DNA of 5,649 bases from Acidobacteriota bacterium (GCA_021846065.1 JAJZCP010000115.1:1-5649), one strand, 5' to 3'; counted from the first letter of the stretch, positions 1 through 5,649 are shown. Notes: generated by a model not told the origin, from the sequence alone. A program made the numbers and translations.

Positions 1-1
1 G

Positions 2-2110
2 CGCTACTCCGAGGACGACGTGCGCGGCCTCGATCCGAAGGGACGCGGGTATATGCCGTTCGAGGGCGCGTACCGGTATCGCGACTGGGTGATTGAGGCG
101 TTCAATCGCGATCTGCCGTATGACCGCTTTGTGAAGATGCAACTGGCTGGGGATCAGTTGCCGGTGAAGACAGCCGAGCAACGGGACGAGAATCTGACGG
201 CGACGACGTATCTGGGAGCGGGACCGTGGGTGTGGGATCAGGCGGAACCGGTGCAGGGACGCGCAGACGAGCGCAACGAGCGCGTGGATGCCGTCTCACG
301 CGGACTGCTGGGGATGACGGTGGCGTGCGCGCGCTGTCACAACCACAAGTACGATCCGATTACGCAGAAGGATTACTACGCGATGGTCGGCATCTTCGCA
401 AGCTCGACGTATCACGAGTATCCGGTGACGACGGCGGCGGAGACGGCGGAGTGGCAGGTGACGGATAAGAAGCTGGAAGACAAGCAGGTGGCGCTGGGAG
501 ATTATACGAAGACTGCATCGATGGCATTGACGGATGCGCTGGCAGCGCAGACGGCGCAGTATTTGGAAGCGGCGTGGCAGGTGATGGGCAAGCCGCAGAA
601 GACAGTGGAGCAGGCGGCAGGCGAAGCGAAGCTGGATACAGAGGTGCTACGGCGGTGGACGAGCTATCTGGGATCACCGATGCAGTATGCGTATCTGGCG
701 GACTGGAAGGCGATGGTTGCCGACGATGGCGGCAGCCAGGAGCAGGCAAAGATTCTGGCAGAAGGATTTCAAAAGACACTGCTCGGGATTCGCGACCGGG
801 AGCGGGCGATCGAGGACGAGAACGAGACGATTCGCGTGAAGAACAATGTGCCGAAGCATCGCAATGTGCGGGATGCAAAGCCAAGCGAGTTTGAGACGTT
901 TGACCAGTTCTGTCCAGGATGCGAGTTGGAGCTGAAGGCTCTGCCGGTGGATGAGGCGAAGCTGTATTCGGATATCTTCGTTACGCGCGCAGGCGACCAG
1001 GATCTGCGCTTCAAGCCCGGCGTACTGGTCTTCCGAGGATGGGAGCTGGAAAGCAGGCTGGGACCGGCGATCGAGAGCTATATGGAAAGCCAGCAGGCAG
1101 AGATCGACGGACTGAAGAAGCAGCTTGACCCGGCAAAGTATCCGTATGTGCACGGGATGGCGGACAAGCCAAAGGCAATGGATGTTCGACTGAACGTGCG
1201 TGGGAATCCGCATTCGCTGGGTGCGCCGGTGCCGCGACGGTTTCTGGCCGTGTTGACTACGACGAACGATCCGGCTCCGTATCGGGATGGAAGCGGACGT
1301 CTGGACCTGGCGAATGATATTGTGACCAGTCCGCTCGCGGCGCGGGTGATTGTGAATCGCGTGTGGAAGTGGCACTTCGGGTCGGGGATTGTGGATACGC
1401 CGGACAACTTTGGAGTGATGGGCGACGCGCCAAGCGATGAGCCGCTGCTGAATTACCTGGCGTATGAGTTTGTGCAGCAGGGGGAGTCGATCAAGACGCT
1501 GCAACGAGAGATTCTACTTTCGGCGGTGTATCAGGAGAGCGCGGAAGAAGCGCCGGAGGCACGCGATAAGGATGGAGCGAACCGGCTGTATTCCCACTTC
1601 AACCGGCAGCGGCTGGATGCCGAAGAGCTGCGCGATGCGGCGCTGGAGGTGGCAGGCGATCTGGACTGGAAGAAAGACGCGGGGCCATCGGAGGATTTCA
1701 ACACGGAGAACACGGCGCGGACGGTTTATTGCAAGGTGAGCCGCTTCCGGCTGAACAACTATCTGCAGGTCTTCGATTTTCCGAATCCGAGCTTTACTGC
1801 CGAGCAGCGATTTGCCAGCAACGTGCCGCTGCAACAGCTTTACTTCATGAACAATCCGTTTATCTTCAAGCAGGCCGGAGTGCTGGCCGAGCGCGTGGAA
1901 AGCGAGCCGGACGAGCGGACGAAGATTGTGAAGATGTACGAGTATGTCTATCAGCGCAAGCCGAGCGAGTCGGAGATGAGGCTGGCGCAGGAGTTTCTGC
2001 ATACGACGCCGGAAAAAGCTGGGTATGCGGTGGTGGGCGAGCCGATCACGGCGTGGAAGCAGTATGCGCGGATTCTGTTGAGTTCGAATGAGTTCTTATT
2101 TGTGGACTGA
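2..2110 (+). CDS. PSCyt2 (DUF1549) / PSD1 (DUF1553) domain protein, 5'-truncated by the window edge
   Basis: The reading frame is open to the left edge, so the true start lies upstream; 702 residues are visible, ending in TGA. Residues 1-130 match the C-terminal half of PSCyt2: RYS near the edge, YRDWVIEAFN, PYDRF, QLAGDQLP, then CARCHNHKYDPI at 326-361, which contains a CXXCH (residues 109-113). The middle section is charged, has a CPGC motif (911-922), and ends in the RGNPHSLGAPVPRRFL block typical of the inter-domain region. From about residue 443 (SPLAARVIVNRVW, then HFGSGIVDTPDNFG) to the end it matches PSD1, with FDFPNPS, VPLQQLYFMNNPF and a closing SSNEFLFVD. Family members often carry an N-terminal PSCyt1 cytochrome-like domain and a signal peptide; neither can be judged here. 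No biochemical activity is established for the family, and heme binding by CXXCH is only a possibility. It lies 64 bases upstream of a DUF1501 gene, the usual partner, so co-transcription is likely. Confidence 0.93.
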   Translation, partial: RYSEDDVRGLDPKGRGYMPFEGAYRYRDWVIEAFNRDLPYDRFVKMQLAGDQLPVKTAEQRDENLTATTYLGAGPWVWDQAEPVQGRADERNERVDAVSRGLLGMTVACARCHNHKYDPITQKDYYAMVGIFASSTYHEYPVTTAAETAEWQVTDKKLEDKQVALGDYTKTASMALTDALAAQTAQYLEAAWQVMGKPQKTVEQAAGEAKLDTEVLRRWTSYLGSPMQYAYLADWKAMVADDGGSQEQAKILAEGFQKTLLGIRDRERAIEDENETIRVKNNVPKHRNVRDAKPSEFETFDQFCPGCELELKALPVDEAKLYSDIFVTRAGDQDLRFKPGVLVFRGWELESRLGPAIESYMESQQAEIDGLKKQLDPAKYPYVHGMADKPKAMDVRLNVRGNPHSLGAPVPRRFLAVLTTTNDPAPYRDGSGRLDLANDIVTSPLAARVIVNRVWKWHFGSGIVDTPDNFGVMGDAPSDEPLLNYLAYEFVQQGESIKTLQREILLSAVYQESAEEAPEARDKDGANRLYSHFNRQRLDAEELRDAALEVAGDLDWKKDAGPSEDFNTENTARTVYCKVSRFRLNNYLQVFDFPNPSFTAEQRFASNVPLQQLYFMNNPFIFKQAGVLAERVESEPDERTKIVKMYEYVYQRKPSESEMRLAQEFLHTTPEKAGYAVVGEPITAWKQYARILLSSNEFLFVD

Positions 2111-2162
2111 AGGCTGCGCGAGGCACGTGGAGCGACGCGGAAGAGACAATGCGGGAAAACTC

Positions 2163-2168
2163 AAGGAG
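2163..2168 (+). promoter_or_regulatory. Ribosome binding site of the DUF1501 gene
   Basis: AAGGAG stands six bases before the ATG at 2175. It decides the start: an in-frame ATG at 2088 would add 29 residues and overlap the upstream gene by 23 bases, but it has no comparable site and would place an unlike, highly charged tail before the twin-arginine signal. Confidence 0.8.
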
Positions 2169-2174
2169 AGCGCG

Positions 2175-3635
2175 ATGCAGAAGGACAGCCGAACGGGATA
2201 TGGACGAGCAGGACAGCCGATGACACGGCGCGAGGCGCTGTGCCGGATGGGCGCAGGGTTCGGAATGCTTTCGCTGGCAAGCCTGCTGGGCGATACGATG
2301 GCACGCGCCGAAGACGACAGAAAGACATGGATGATCCCCGGCGTGAAGCCGAAAGCGAAGCATGTGATCTTTCTGTTTATGAACGGTGGACTATCGCAGG
2401 TGGACAGCTTCGATTACAAGCCGATGCTGGCGAAGTACAACGGCAAGCCGATGCCGGGGGGCGAACTGCAACACGAACGCAAGACAGGCTCGCTGATGCA
2501 ATCGCCGTTTGAGTTCAAGCCCTACGGAAAAAGCGGGAAGTATGTGAGCGAGATCTTTCCGCACCTGGGCGGATGCGTGGACGATATGTGCTTCGTGCAG
2601 TCGGTGTACACGGAGATTCCGAATCACGAGCCGGCGCTGCTGATGATGAATACGGGCGCGAACTTTGCGGGCAGGCCGTCGATGGGCGCGTGGATGACCT
2701 ATGGGCTGGGCACGGAAAACAGGAATCTGCCAGGATTTGTGGTGCTGTGTCCTGAGGTGCCGACGACGGTGGGGCCGCCGCTGTGGGGTTCCGCGTTTCT
2801 GCCGGCAATGCACCAGGGGACGTATGTCTCAGACCGAGTGGAGAAGATGGGATTTGACCCGCAGAAGCTGATTGCGAATGTGCATAACGACCGCTTCGAT
2901 CTGAAGTCGCAGCGGAAGGAACTGGACGTGTTGAAGCAACTGGACGAGATGAATATGCGCTCCGCCGAGGATGGCGCGCACGACGCGCAACTGGAGGCGA
3001 CGATCGGATCGATGGAGACGGCATATCGAATGCAGACCGAGGCGCCGGATGTCTTTGACGTACGCAAGGAGAGCGCGGCGGTGCTGAAGATGTATGGCGA
3101 GGGGAGCACGGCGCGCGGATGCCTGACGGCGGCGCGGCTGATCGAGCGCGGCGTCCGCGTGGTGCAGATCTACTACGCCAAAGGCGATCCATGGGATCAC
3201 CATTTCGATATCGAGATGCACCGCAAGACCGCGAAGGACTCCGACCAGCCATTTGCGGCGCTGATTCAGGATCTGAAACAGCGAGGGCTGCTGGACGAGA
3301 CGATCATTGTGGCGGGCAGCGAGTTTGGCCGGACGCCAGTGGTGGAGCTGGGCAGCGGATTCAACGGCGGACAAACGCACAACGGACGCGACCACAATCC
3401 GCATGGATTTACGATGTGGATTGCCGGAGGCGGATTCAAGCGCGGATTCACGTATGGCAAGACGGATGACTTCGGCTGGAAGGCGATCGAGAATCCGGTG
3501 CATGTGCACGATATTCATGCGACGATTCTGTATCAGCTTGGCATCGATCATACGAAGCTGACCTACCGCTACAGCGGAAGGGATTATCGGCTCACGGATG
3601 TTTCGGGGAATGTGATTCACGAGTTGCTGGCCTGA
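2175..3635 (+). CDS. DUF1501 family protein, Tat-exported (alkaline-phosphatase/sulfatase-like fold)
   Basis: 486 residues, complete. The N-terminus is a twin-arginine signal: TRREALCRMG (residues 17-26), a hydrophobic stretch GFGMLSLASLL (28-38), and a probable cleavage site after ARA (43-45). Export of a folded, perhaps metal-loaded, protein is therefore expected. Family landmarks follow in order: HVIFLFMNGGLSQVDSFD with acidic residues D77 and D80; DPWDHH (W340, D341, H342, H343), the counterpart of the common GGWDTH block; EFGRTP (383-388); H402 and GRDHNPH (404-410); HVHDIH (443-448); and YRYSGRDYRLTDVSG near the end. DUF1501 is related to the alkaline phosphatase/sulfatase superfamily, and these His/Asp clusters sit where metal ligands are expected, but the substrate is unknown. 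Length is normal for the family. It follows the PSCyt2/PSD1 gene by 64 bases with no visible terminator, supporting an operon. Family assignment is firm; hydrolase activity is inferred. Confidence 0.94.
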   Translation: MQKDSRTGYGRAGQPMTRREALCRMGAGFGMLSLASLLGDTMARAEDDRKTWMIPGVKPKAKHVIFLFMNGGLSQVDSFDYKPMLAKYNGKPMPGGELQHERKTGSLMQSPFEFKPYGKSGKYVSEIFPHLGGCVDDMCFVQSVYTEIPNHEPALLMMNTGANFAGRPSMGAWMTYGLGTENRNLPGFVVLCPEVPTTVGPPLWGSAFLPAMHQGTYVSDRVEKMGFDPQKLIANVHNDRFDLKSQRKELDVLKQLDEMNMRSAEDGAHDAQLEATIGSMETAYRMQTEAPDVFDVRKESAAVLKMYGEGSTARGCLTAARLIERGVRVVQIYYAKGDPWDHHFDIEMHRKTAKDSDQPFAALIQDLKQRGLLDETIIVAGSEFGRTPVVELGSGFNGGQTHNGRDHNPHGFTMWIAGGGFKRGFTYGKTDDFGWKAIENPVHVHDIHATILYQLGIDHTKLTYRYSGRDYRLTDVSGNVIHELLA

Positions 3636-3646
3636 CCATTGCGTGG

Positions 3647-3674
3647 AGCCGCTGCGTGGGACAGACGCGCGGCT
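3647..3674 (+). terminator. Candidate stem-loop after the DUF1501 gene
   Basis: Eleven bases after the DUF1501 stop, AGCCGC (3647-3652) and GCGT (3654-3657) can pair with ACGC (3665-3668) and GCGGCT (3669-3674). This gives a 10-bp GC-rich stem with one bulged T and a 7-base loop. Position and stability suit a transcription end, but there is no T-run after it, so it is not a classic intrinsic terminator. Its right arm overlaps a second perfect hairpin (3667-3684), so the two cannot form together. Confidence 0.35.
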
Positions 3675-3684
3675 GAGGCCGCGC
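3667..3684. repeat. Perfect 7-bp inverted repeat overlapping the previous stem
   Basis: GCGCGGC (3667-3673) and GCCGCGC (3678-3684) are perfect reverse complements around a TGAG loop. The left arm shares bases with the right arm of the 3647-3674 stem, so these are alternative folds. Both belong to a palindrome-rich gap and may be remnants of a REP-like element rather than a regulatory switch. Confidence 0.5.
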
Positions 3685-3692
3685 CATAGGCT

Positions 3693-3777
3693 GTGGTTGC
3701 GCTCACGTCGGTCGGCATTCCATGCAGCAGCCTCGCGCTTCGCGCACCACGGAGGGTAGTTGCGCTCGCGATGGTCG
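3693..3777. repeat. Imperfect direct repeat, two 22-base copies
   Basis: The copies lie at 3693-3714 and 3756-3777. They share GT.GTTGCGCTC.CG..GGTCG, 18 of 22 positions identical, 63 bases apart. A third related patch is seen as GGTCGNCATTCCNTG at 3710-3724 and again at 3802-3816. Between the copies is a short CGCG/CGCG hairpin (3734-3744), and the second copy overlaps a TCGCGA-TGG-TCGCGA hairpin (3766-3780). This looks like decayed copies of a repeat unit; I do not recognise a named family. Confidence 0.45.
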
Positions 3778-3799
3778 CGACGAGCAGTGGTAGAGTACG

Positions 3800-3832
3800 C
3801 TGGTCGTCATTCCCTGTAGGAATGACGACCAG
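3800..3832. repeat. Perfect 14-bp inverted repeat (palindromic element or bidirectional hairpin)
   Basis: CTGGTCGTCATTCC (3800-3813) is followed by a CTGTA loop and its exact reverse complement (3819-3832). A 14-bp perfect stem with a 5-base loop would be very stable. It lies in the gap between the DUF1501 and hydrolase genes, 69 bases before the hydrolase start. There is no T-run on the + side, so termination is not assured. The GTCATTCC/GGAATGAC core resembles interspersed palindromes that I believe recur in acidobacterial intergenic regions; that is recollection plus inference, since only one full copy is in this window. Confidence 0.75.
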
Positions 3833-3889
3833 GAAAGACAAAAGCGGAAGCGAATTTCGTGCGGAGACGGGAACAGAAGTCACATGAAC

Positions 3890-3895
3890 AAGGAG
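3890..3895 (+). promoter_or_regulatory. Ribosome binding site of the metallo-hydrolase gene
   Basis: AAGGAG lies six bases before the ATG at 3902 and nine before the next in-frame ATG at 3905. An earlier in-frame ATG at 3884 is six codons upstream, would put this site inside the gene, and has no good site of its own. The ATG at 3902 is therefore preferred. Confidence 0.75.
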
Positions 3896-3901
3896 AGATG
3901 C

Positions 3902-4957
3902 ATGATGCGAGGACGGCAATTCCCTGCCCTGCTGCTGTTGGCGACAATGATGGGTGGAATGAGCGCGAGGATGGCGCGGGCGCAGTTTCCAGAACCCGAC
4001 GGCGGCGACCTGGAACGCGGGACGCTGGCTGCGCACTGGGCGACGGGTGGGCCAAAGTGCATGGAGATGCCGGAGTGGCAGGTGCACGAATATAACCCGG
4101 AATTTTTCATTCTGCGGCAGTCCGGGTGTACGGATTTTGAGATGCCGTTTTTATATCTGATCTTTGGCAAGGACAAGGCGCTGTTGTGGGATACAGGGTC
4201 GCGGAATGGCGACCTGGTGCCGACGCTGGCGCATGTGGTACATGAGTGGCTGGAGCGGAATCATCGCGCGAGCATTCCGCTGGTGGTGATGCACTCGCAC
4301 TCGCATGACGACCACACGTGGGGCGATGCGGCGGTGAAGGCGCTGCATGATCCGGCGATGCCGATCGAGTTTGTGGAGGCGACGCAGGCGGCCGAGCAGA
4401 AGGCCTTTGGGATTGCGCAGTGGCCGACGGATGTGGGGCAGATCGACCTGGGCGGACGCGTGGAGGAGATTGTGCCGATACCGGGACACGACGTCGTGAG
4501 CGTTGCGCTCTATGACCGGCGGACAGGGATTCTGCTGACCGGCGACAGCTTGTATCCGGGGCGGCTGTATGTTCACGATCTGGCGGAGTTTCAGGCAAGT
4601 ACAGAGCGGTTGATTGCGTTTGTGAAGAACAAGCCGGTGGCCTATATTCTGGGCAATCACATTGAGGAGTCGAGCACGCCGTTTCTGGATTATCCGATTG
4701 GCTCGATCTGGCATCCGCAGGAACACCGGCTGCAACTGAGCTATGGCGACCTGCTGGCGTTGGAGGATGGCTTGAAGTCATTGCACGACACACCGCGGCG
4801 ACTGGCGATGGCGGATTTCACGATCTGGCCGGTGACGCCGACAAGCCAGGCGCTGAGCGCGAAGACGGAATCGATCTTCAAGGCGACGCAGAGCTGCGAA
4901 CAAAAGCTGAAGTGGGATCACACGGCGGCGCAACCGTGCGCGAGCACAAAGCCGTAG
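3902..4957 (+). CDS. Secreted metallo-beta-lactamase-fold hydrolase
   Basis: 351 residues. A Sec-type signal peptide covers residues 1-27: MMRGR, a hydrophobic core around FPALLLLATMM, and cleavage after ARA before Q28. The active-site set of the metallo-beta-lactamase superfamily is complete: HSHDDH (H133, H135, D137, H138), H196 in PGHD, D215 in LTGDSLY, and H253 in ILGNHIEES. WDTGS (about residues 95-99) matches the usual early Asp-Thr-Gly motif. This arrangement normally binds two metal ions, often zinc, and hydrolyses ester, amide, thioester or phosphoester bonds. The substrate cannot be read from the sequence, and the symbol bla is not justified. The predicted mature protein has just four cysteines (C53, C76, C332, C346), compatible with disulfides in the periplasm (inference). 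The gene is flanked by long non-coding gaps, so it is probably its own transcription unit. Fold assignment is firm, function open. Confidence 0.92.
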   Translation: MMRGRQFPALLLLATMMGGMSARMARAQFPEPDGGDLERGTLAAHWATGGPKCMEMPEWQVHEYNPEFFILRQSGCTDFEMPFLYLIFGKDKALLWDTGSRNGDLVPTLAHVVHEWLERNHRASIPLVVMHSHSHDDHTWGDAAVKALHDPAMPIEFVEATQAAEQKAFGIAQWPTDVGQIDLGGRVEEIVPIPGHDVVSVALYDRRTGILLTGDSLYPGRLYVHDLAEFQASTERLIAFVKNKPVAYILGNHIEESSTPFLDYPIGSIWHPQEHRLQLSYGDLLALEDGLKSLHDTPRRLAMADFTIWPVTPTSQALSAKTESIFKATQSCEQKLKWDHTAAQPCASTKP

Positions 4958-4964
4958 TGCCAGG

Positions 4965-4993
4965 CCTGCTTTCGCGGCAACAGCGGCAGCAGG
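4965..4993 (+). terminator. Candidate stem-loop after the metallo-hydrolase gene
   Basis: Seven bases after the TAG stop, CCTGCT (4965-4970) can pair with AGCAGG (4988-4993). Inside, CGC (4973-4975) can pair with GCG (4983-4985), across a 2x2 internal loop and a 7-base apical loop. Location fits termination, but ATATAAAG follows instead of a T-run, so support is weak. Confidence 0.3.
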
Positions 4994-5105
4994 ATATAAA
5001 GCCGAATTGTGGCGAGTATCGGAATTCTTTATTCCTATAGACCGACCGCATCGCCTATGTAACGCTCAATACACACACCGTAGTTTCAACGTGAAAAACC
5101 AGTGG

Positions 5106-5130
5106 TCCCGAGCGATAACCATCGCGGGGA
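5106..5130. repeat. Stem-loop in the receptor leader
   Basis: TCCC (5106-5109) pairs with GGGA (5127-5130) and GCGAT (5112-5116) with ATCGC (5121-5125), around an AACC loop with a small internal loop (GA opposite G). The nine pairs make a plausible RNA hairpin or protein-binding dyad, about 145 bases upstream of the receptor start. There is no T-run. Role unknown. Confidence 0.45.
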
Positions 5131-5172
5131 TCGATTGCATCCTCTTCCGCTGAAGATGCCGAGTGGAAGTGT

Positions 5173-5220
5173 ATTCACCCGATGACGCCGCGGCAAATGT
5201 GCTGCCGCGGCACAGTGAAT
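5173..5220. repeat. Nested inverted repeat in the receptor leader
   Basis: The inner arms GCCGCGGCA (5187-5195) and TGCCGCGGC (5203-5211) are perfect 9-bp complements around AATGTGC. The outer arms ATTCAC (5173-5178) and GTGAAT (5215-5220) also match perfectly. Together they give a two-tier stem ending 38 bases before the receptor ribosome binding site. A T6 run at 5232-5237 lies 20 bases beyond the inner stem, too far for a standard terminator. It could be a leader RNA structure or an operator; no known riboswitch is recognised. Confidence 0.6.
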
Positions 5221-5258
5221 TCCCATACCCATTTTTTCCTACTTACTGAATTTCATTT

Positions 5259-5263
5259 GGAGG
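5259..5263 (+). promoter_or_regulatory. Ribosome binding site of the receptor gene
   Basis: GGAGG sits nine bases before the ATG at 5273. It supports that start, which is directly followed by a good signal peptide. Confidence 0.75.
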
Positions 5264-5272
5264 CTCGACTGG

Positions 5273-5649
5273 ATGAGGCAGTTTTCTGTAATTGCATTCT
5301 GGCGGTTCGCTCTGGCGGTCATCGTCGCGAGCGGTATGATTCTCTTCCCTGCCGCGCTGATGGCGCAGACGGCGGTGACGTCGGTAAAGGGCACGGTGAA
5401 TGATCCAAGCGGAGCGGTGATTTCGAATGCGACGGTGACGCTGACCGAGCCACAGACCGGATACACGGCCAGGCGCGTGACGAACGCGCATGGCGAGTAT
5501 GACTTTGAGCAGATCGCTCCGGGCAACTATGTGATTGACTCGCAGGCGGCGGGGTTTGGCGAGCAGAAGCTGAAGCTGCAACTGCTGGTGAACCAGCCGC
5601 GCACGGTGAACGTGAAGATGGCCGTGAATGCCAGCGTGGATACGGTGGA
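5273..5649 (+). CDS. N-terminus of a probable TonB-dependent receptor with carboxypeptidase-regulatory-like domain (3'-truncated)
   Basis: 125 codons are visible before the right edge, with no stop. Residues 1-31 form a Sec signal peptide: a charged MRQ start, a long hydrophobic run around ALAVIVASGMILF, and cleavage after ALMA before Q32. From about residue 38 comes a carboxypeptidase-regulatory-like beta-sandwich: VKGTVNDPSGAVISNATVTL, then TGYTARRVTNAHGEYDF, IAPGNYVI and AAGF, followed by the NVKMAVNASVDTV strand that usually leads to the plug region. In Acidobacteriota this N-terminus typically belongs to Oar-like TonB-dependent receptors of about 1000 residues or more, which sit in the outer membrane and import or bind large ligands. 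The plug and barrel lie outside the window, so the receptor call is an inference. Another secreted protein with this domain is possible. Its structured 315-base leader suggests separate regulation from the hydrolase upstream. Confidence 0.82.
   Translation, partial: MRQFSVIAFWRFALAVIVASGMILFPAALMAQTAVTSVKGTVNDPSGAVISNATVTLTEPQTGYTARRVTNAHGEYDFEQIAPGNYVIDSQAAGFGEQKLKLQLLVNQPRTVNVKMAVNASVDTV

Larger units (their letters stand above)
3636..3901. other. Non-coding, repeat-rich gap
   Basis: The 266 bases between the DUF1501 stop and the chosen hydrolase start contain only the hairpins and direct repeats listed separately. An open frame at 3693-3887 runs through these repeats and shows no ribosome binding site or protein-like composition, so I do not call it. 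No confident promoter for the downstream gene is visible. Confidence 0.6.
4958..5272. other. 315-base non-coding leader between hydrolase and receptor
   Basis: No gene is supported here. The stretch is more AT-rich than the flanking genes, as expected for a promoter and leader. It holds three stem-loops (listed separately), a small GGAAT/ATTCC dyad (5021-5035) and a near-palindrome TTTCA-ACG-TGAAA (5084-5096) that could be an operator. TATAGA at 5036-5041 could serve as a -10 box, but no matching -35 is found at the right distance, so I do not call a promoter. An open frame starting at 5182 begins inside a hairpin and overlaps the receptor gene in another frame; it is rejected. Confidence 0.6.

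Noticed and set aside
674..1504. 276-codon open frame on the - strand inside the PSCyt2/PSD1 gene
   Set aside because: It lies wholly within a strongly supported gene and has a composition (Arg-, His- and Leu-rich) typical of antisense frames in GC-rich DNA; no ribosome binding site or domain is recognisable.
2088..2174. Upstream in-frame ATG for the DUF1501 protein
   Set aside because: It would overlap the preceding gene and add a charged 29-residue tail before the Tat signal; the ATG at 2175 has a well-placed AAGGAG.
2829..3620. 263-codon open frame on the - strand inside the DUF1501 gene
   Set aside because: Antisense shadow of a conserved coding region, rich in Arg, His and Ile, with no family resemblance.
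3693..3832. CRISPR-like array
   Set aside because: Only two imperfect copies of a 22-base unit are seen, with hairpins between them rather than unique spacers, and no cas gene is present.
3693..3887. 64-codon open frame on the + strand in the repeat-rich gap
   Set aside because: Its whole length is repeat and hairpin sequence, it lacks a ribosome binding site, and the translation looks like noise. Similar short frames may be annotated elsewhere because the repeat is dispersed.
3617..4087. 156-codon open frame on the - strand over the repeat-rich gap
   Set aside because: It is made of translated repeats plus the antisense of the hydrolase signal region; no ribosome binding site or recognisable domain.
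4107..4793. 228-codon open frame on the - strand inside the metallo-hydrolase gene
   Set aside because: Pro/Ser/Arg-rich low-complexity translation opposite a gene with an intact active site.
5182..5403. 73-codon open frame on the + strand before and into the receptor gene
   Set aside because: It begins next to the inner hairpin, has no ribosome binding site, and overlaps the signal-peptide-bearing receptor gene in another frame.

Overview
The window looks like chromosomal DNA from a soil-type Acidobacteriota (Terriglobia/Acidobacteriaceae-like) or a similar bacterium. This is inferred from about 60% GC coding sequence, a PSCyt2/PSD1 + DUF1501 gene pair (families expanded in Planctomycetota, Verrucomicrobiota and Acidobacteriota), and a signal peptide followed by a carboxypeptidase-regulatory-like domain, the usual N-terminus of the large TonB-dependent receptors abundant in Acidobacteriota. 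The taxonomy is an inference; there is no rRNA or other marker gene.

Layout: all four supported genes are on the + strand. (1) Bases 2-2110 hold the 3' part (702 residues) of a PSCyt2 (DUF1549) / PSD1 (DUF1553) protein; its N-terminus lies outside the window. (2) After 64 bases comes a complete DUF1501 protein (2175-3635) with a twin-arginine signal peptide and alkaline-phosphatase-superfamily-like motifs; genes 1 and 2 probably form an operon. (3) Bases 3636-3901 hold no convincing gene but are dense in inverted and imperfect direct repeats, including a perfect 14-bp hairpin at 3800-3832. (4) Bases 3902-4957 encode a secreted metallo-beta-lactamase-fold hydrolase with all the expected metal ligands. 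(5) Bases 4958-5272 are a long non-coding leader with several stem-loops. (6) From 5273 to the right edge runs the start of a probable TonB-dependent outer-membrane receptor.

How the genes may work together: every protein with a visible N-terminus carries an export signal (Tat for DUF1501; Sec for the hydrolase and the receptor), so the window describes cell-envelope functions. PSCyt2/PSD1 and DUF1501 proteins are recurrent neighbours of unknown biochemistry, often found near polymer-degradation genes. Whether the hydrolase and receptor belong with them is not shown by the sequence: long repeat-rich or structured gaps separate the three blocks, suggesting at least three transcription units. 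I see no CRISPR array, tRNA, rRNA, transposase, integrase or recognisable defence system. The most unusual material is the palindrome-rich gap and the structured receptor leader.
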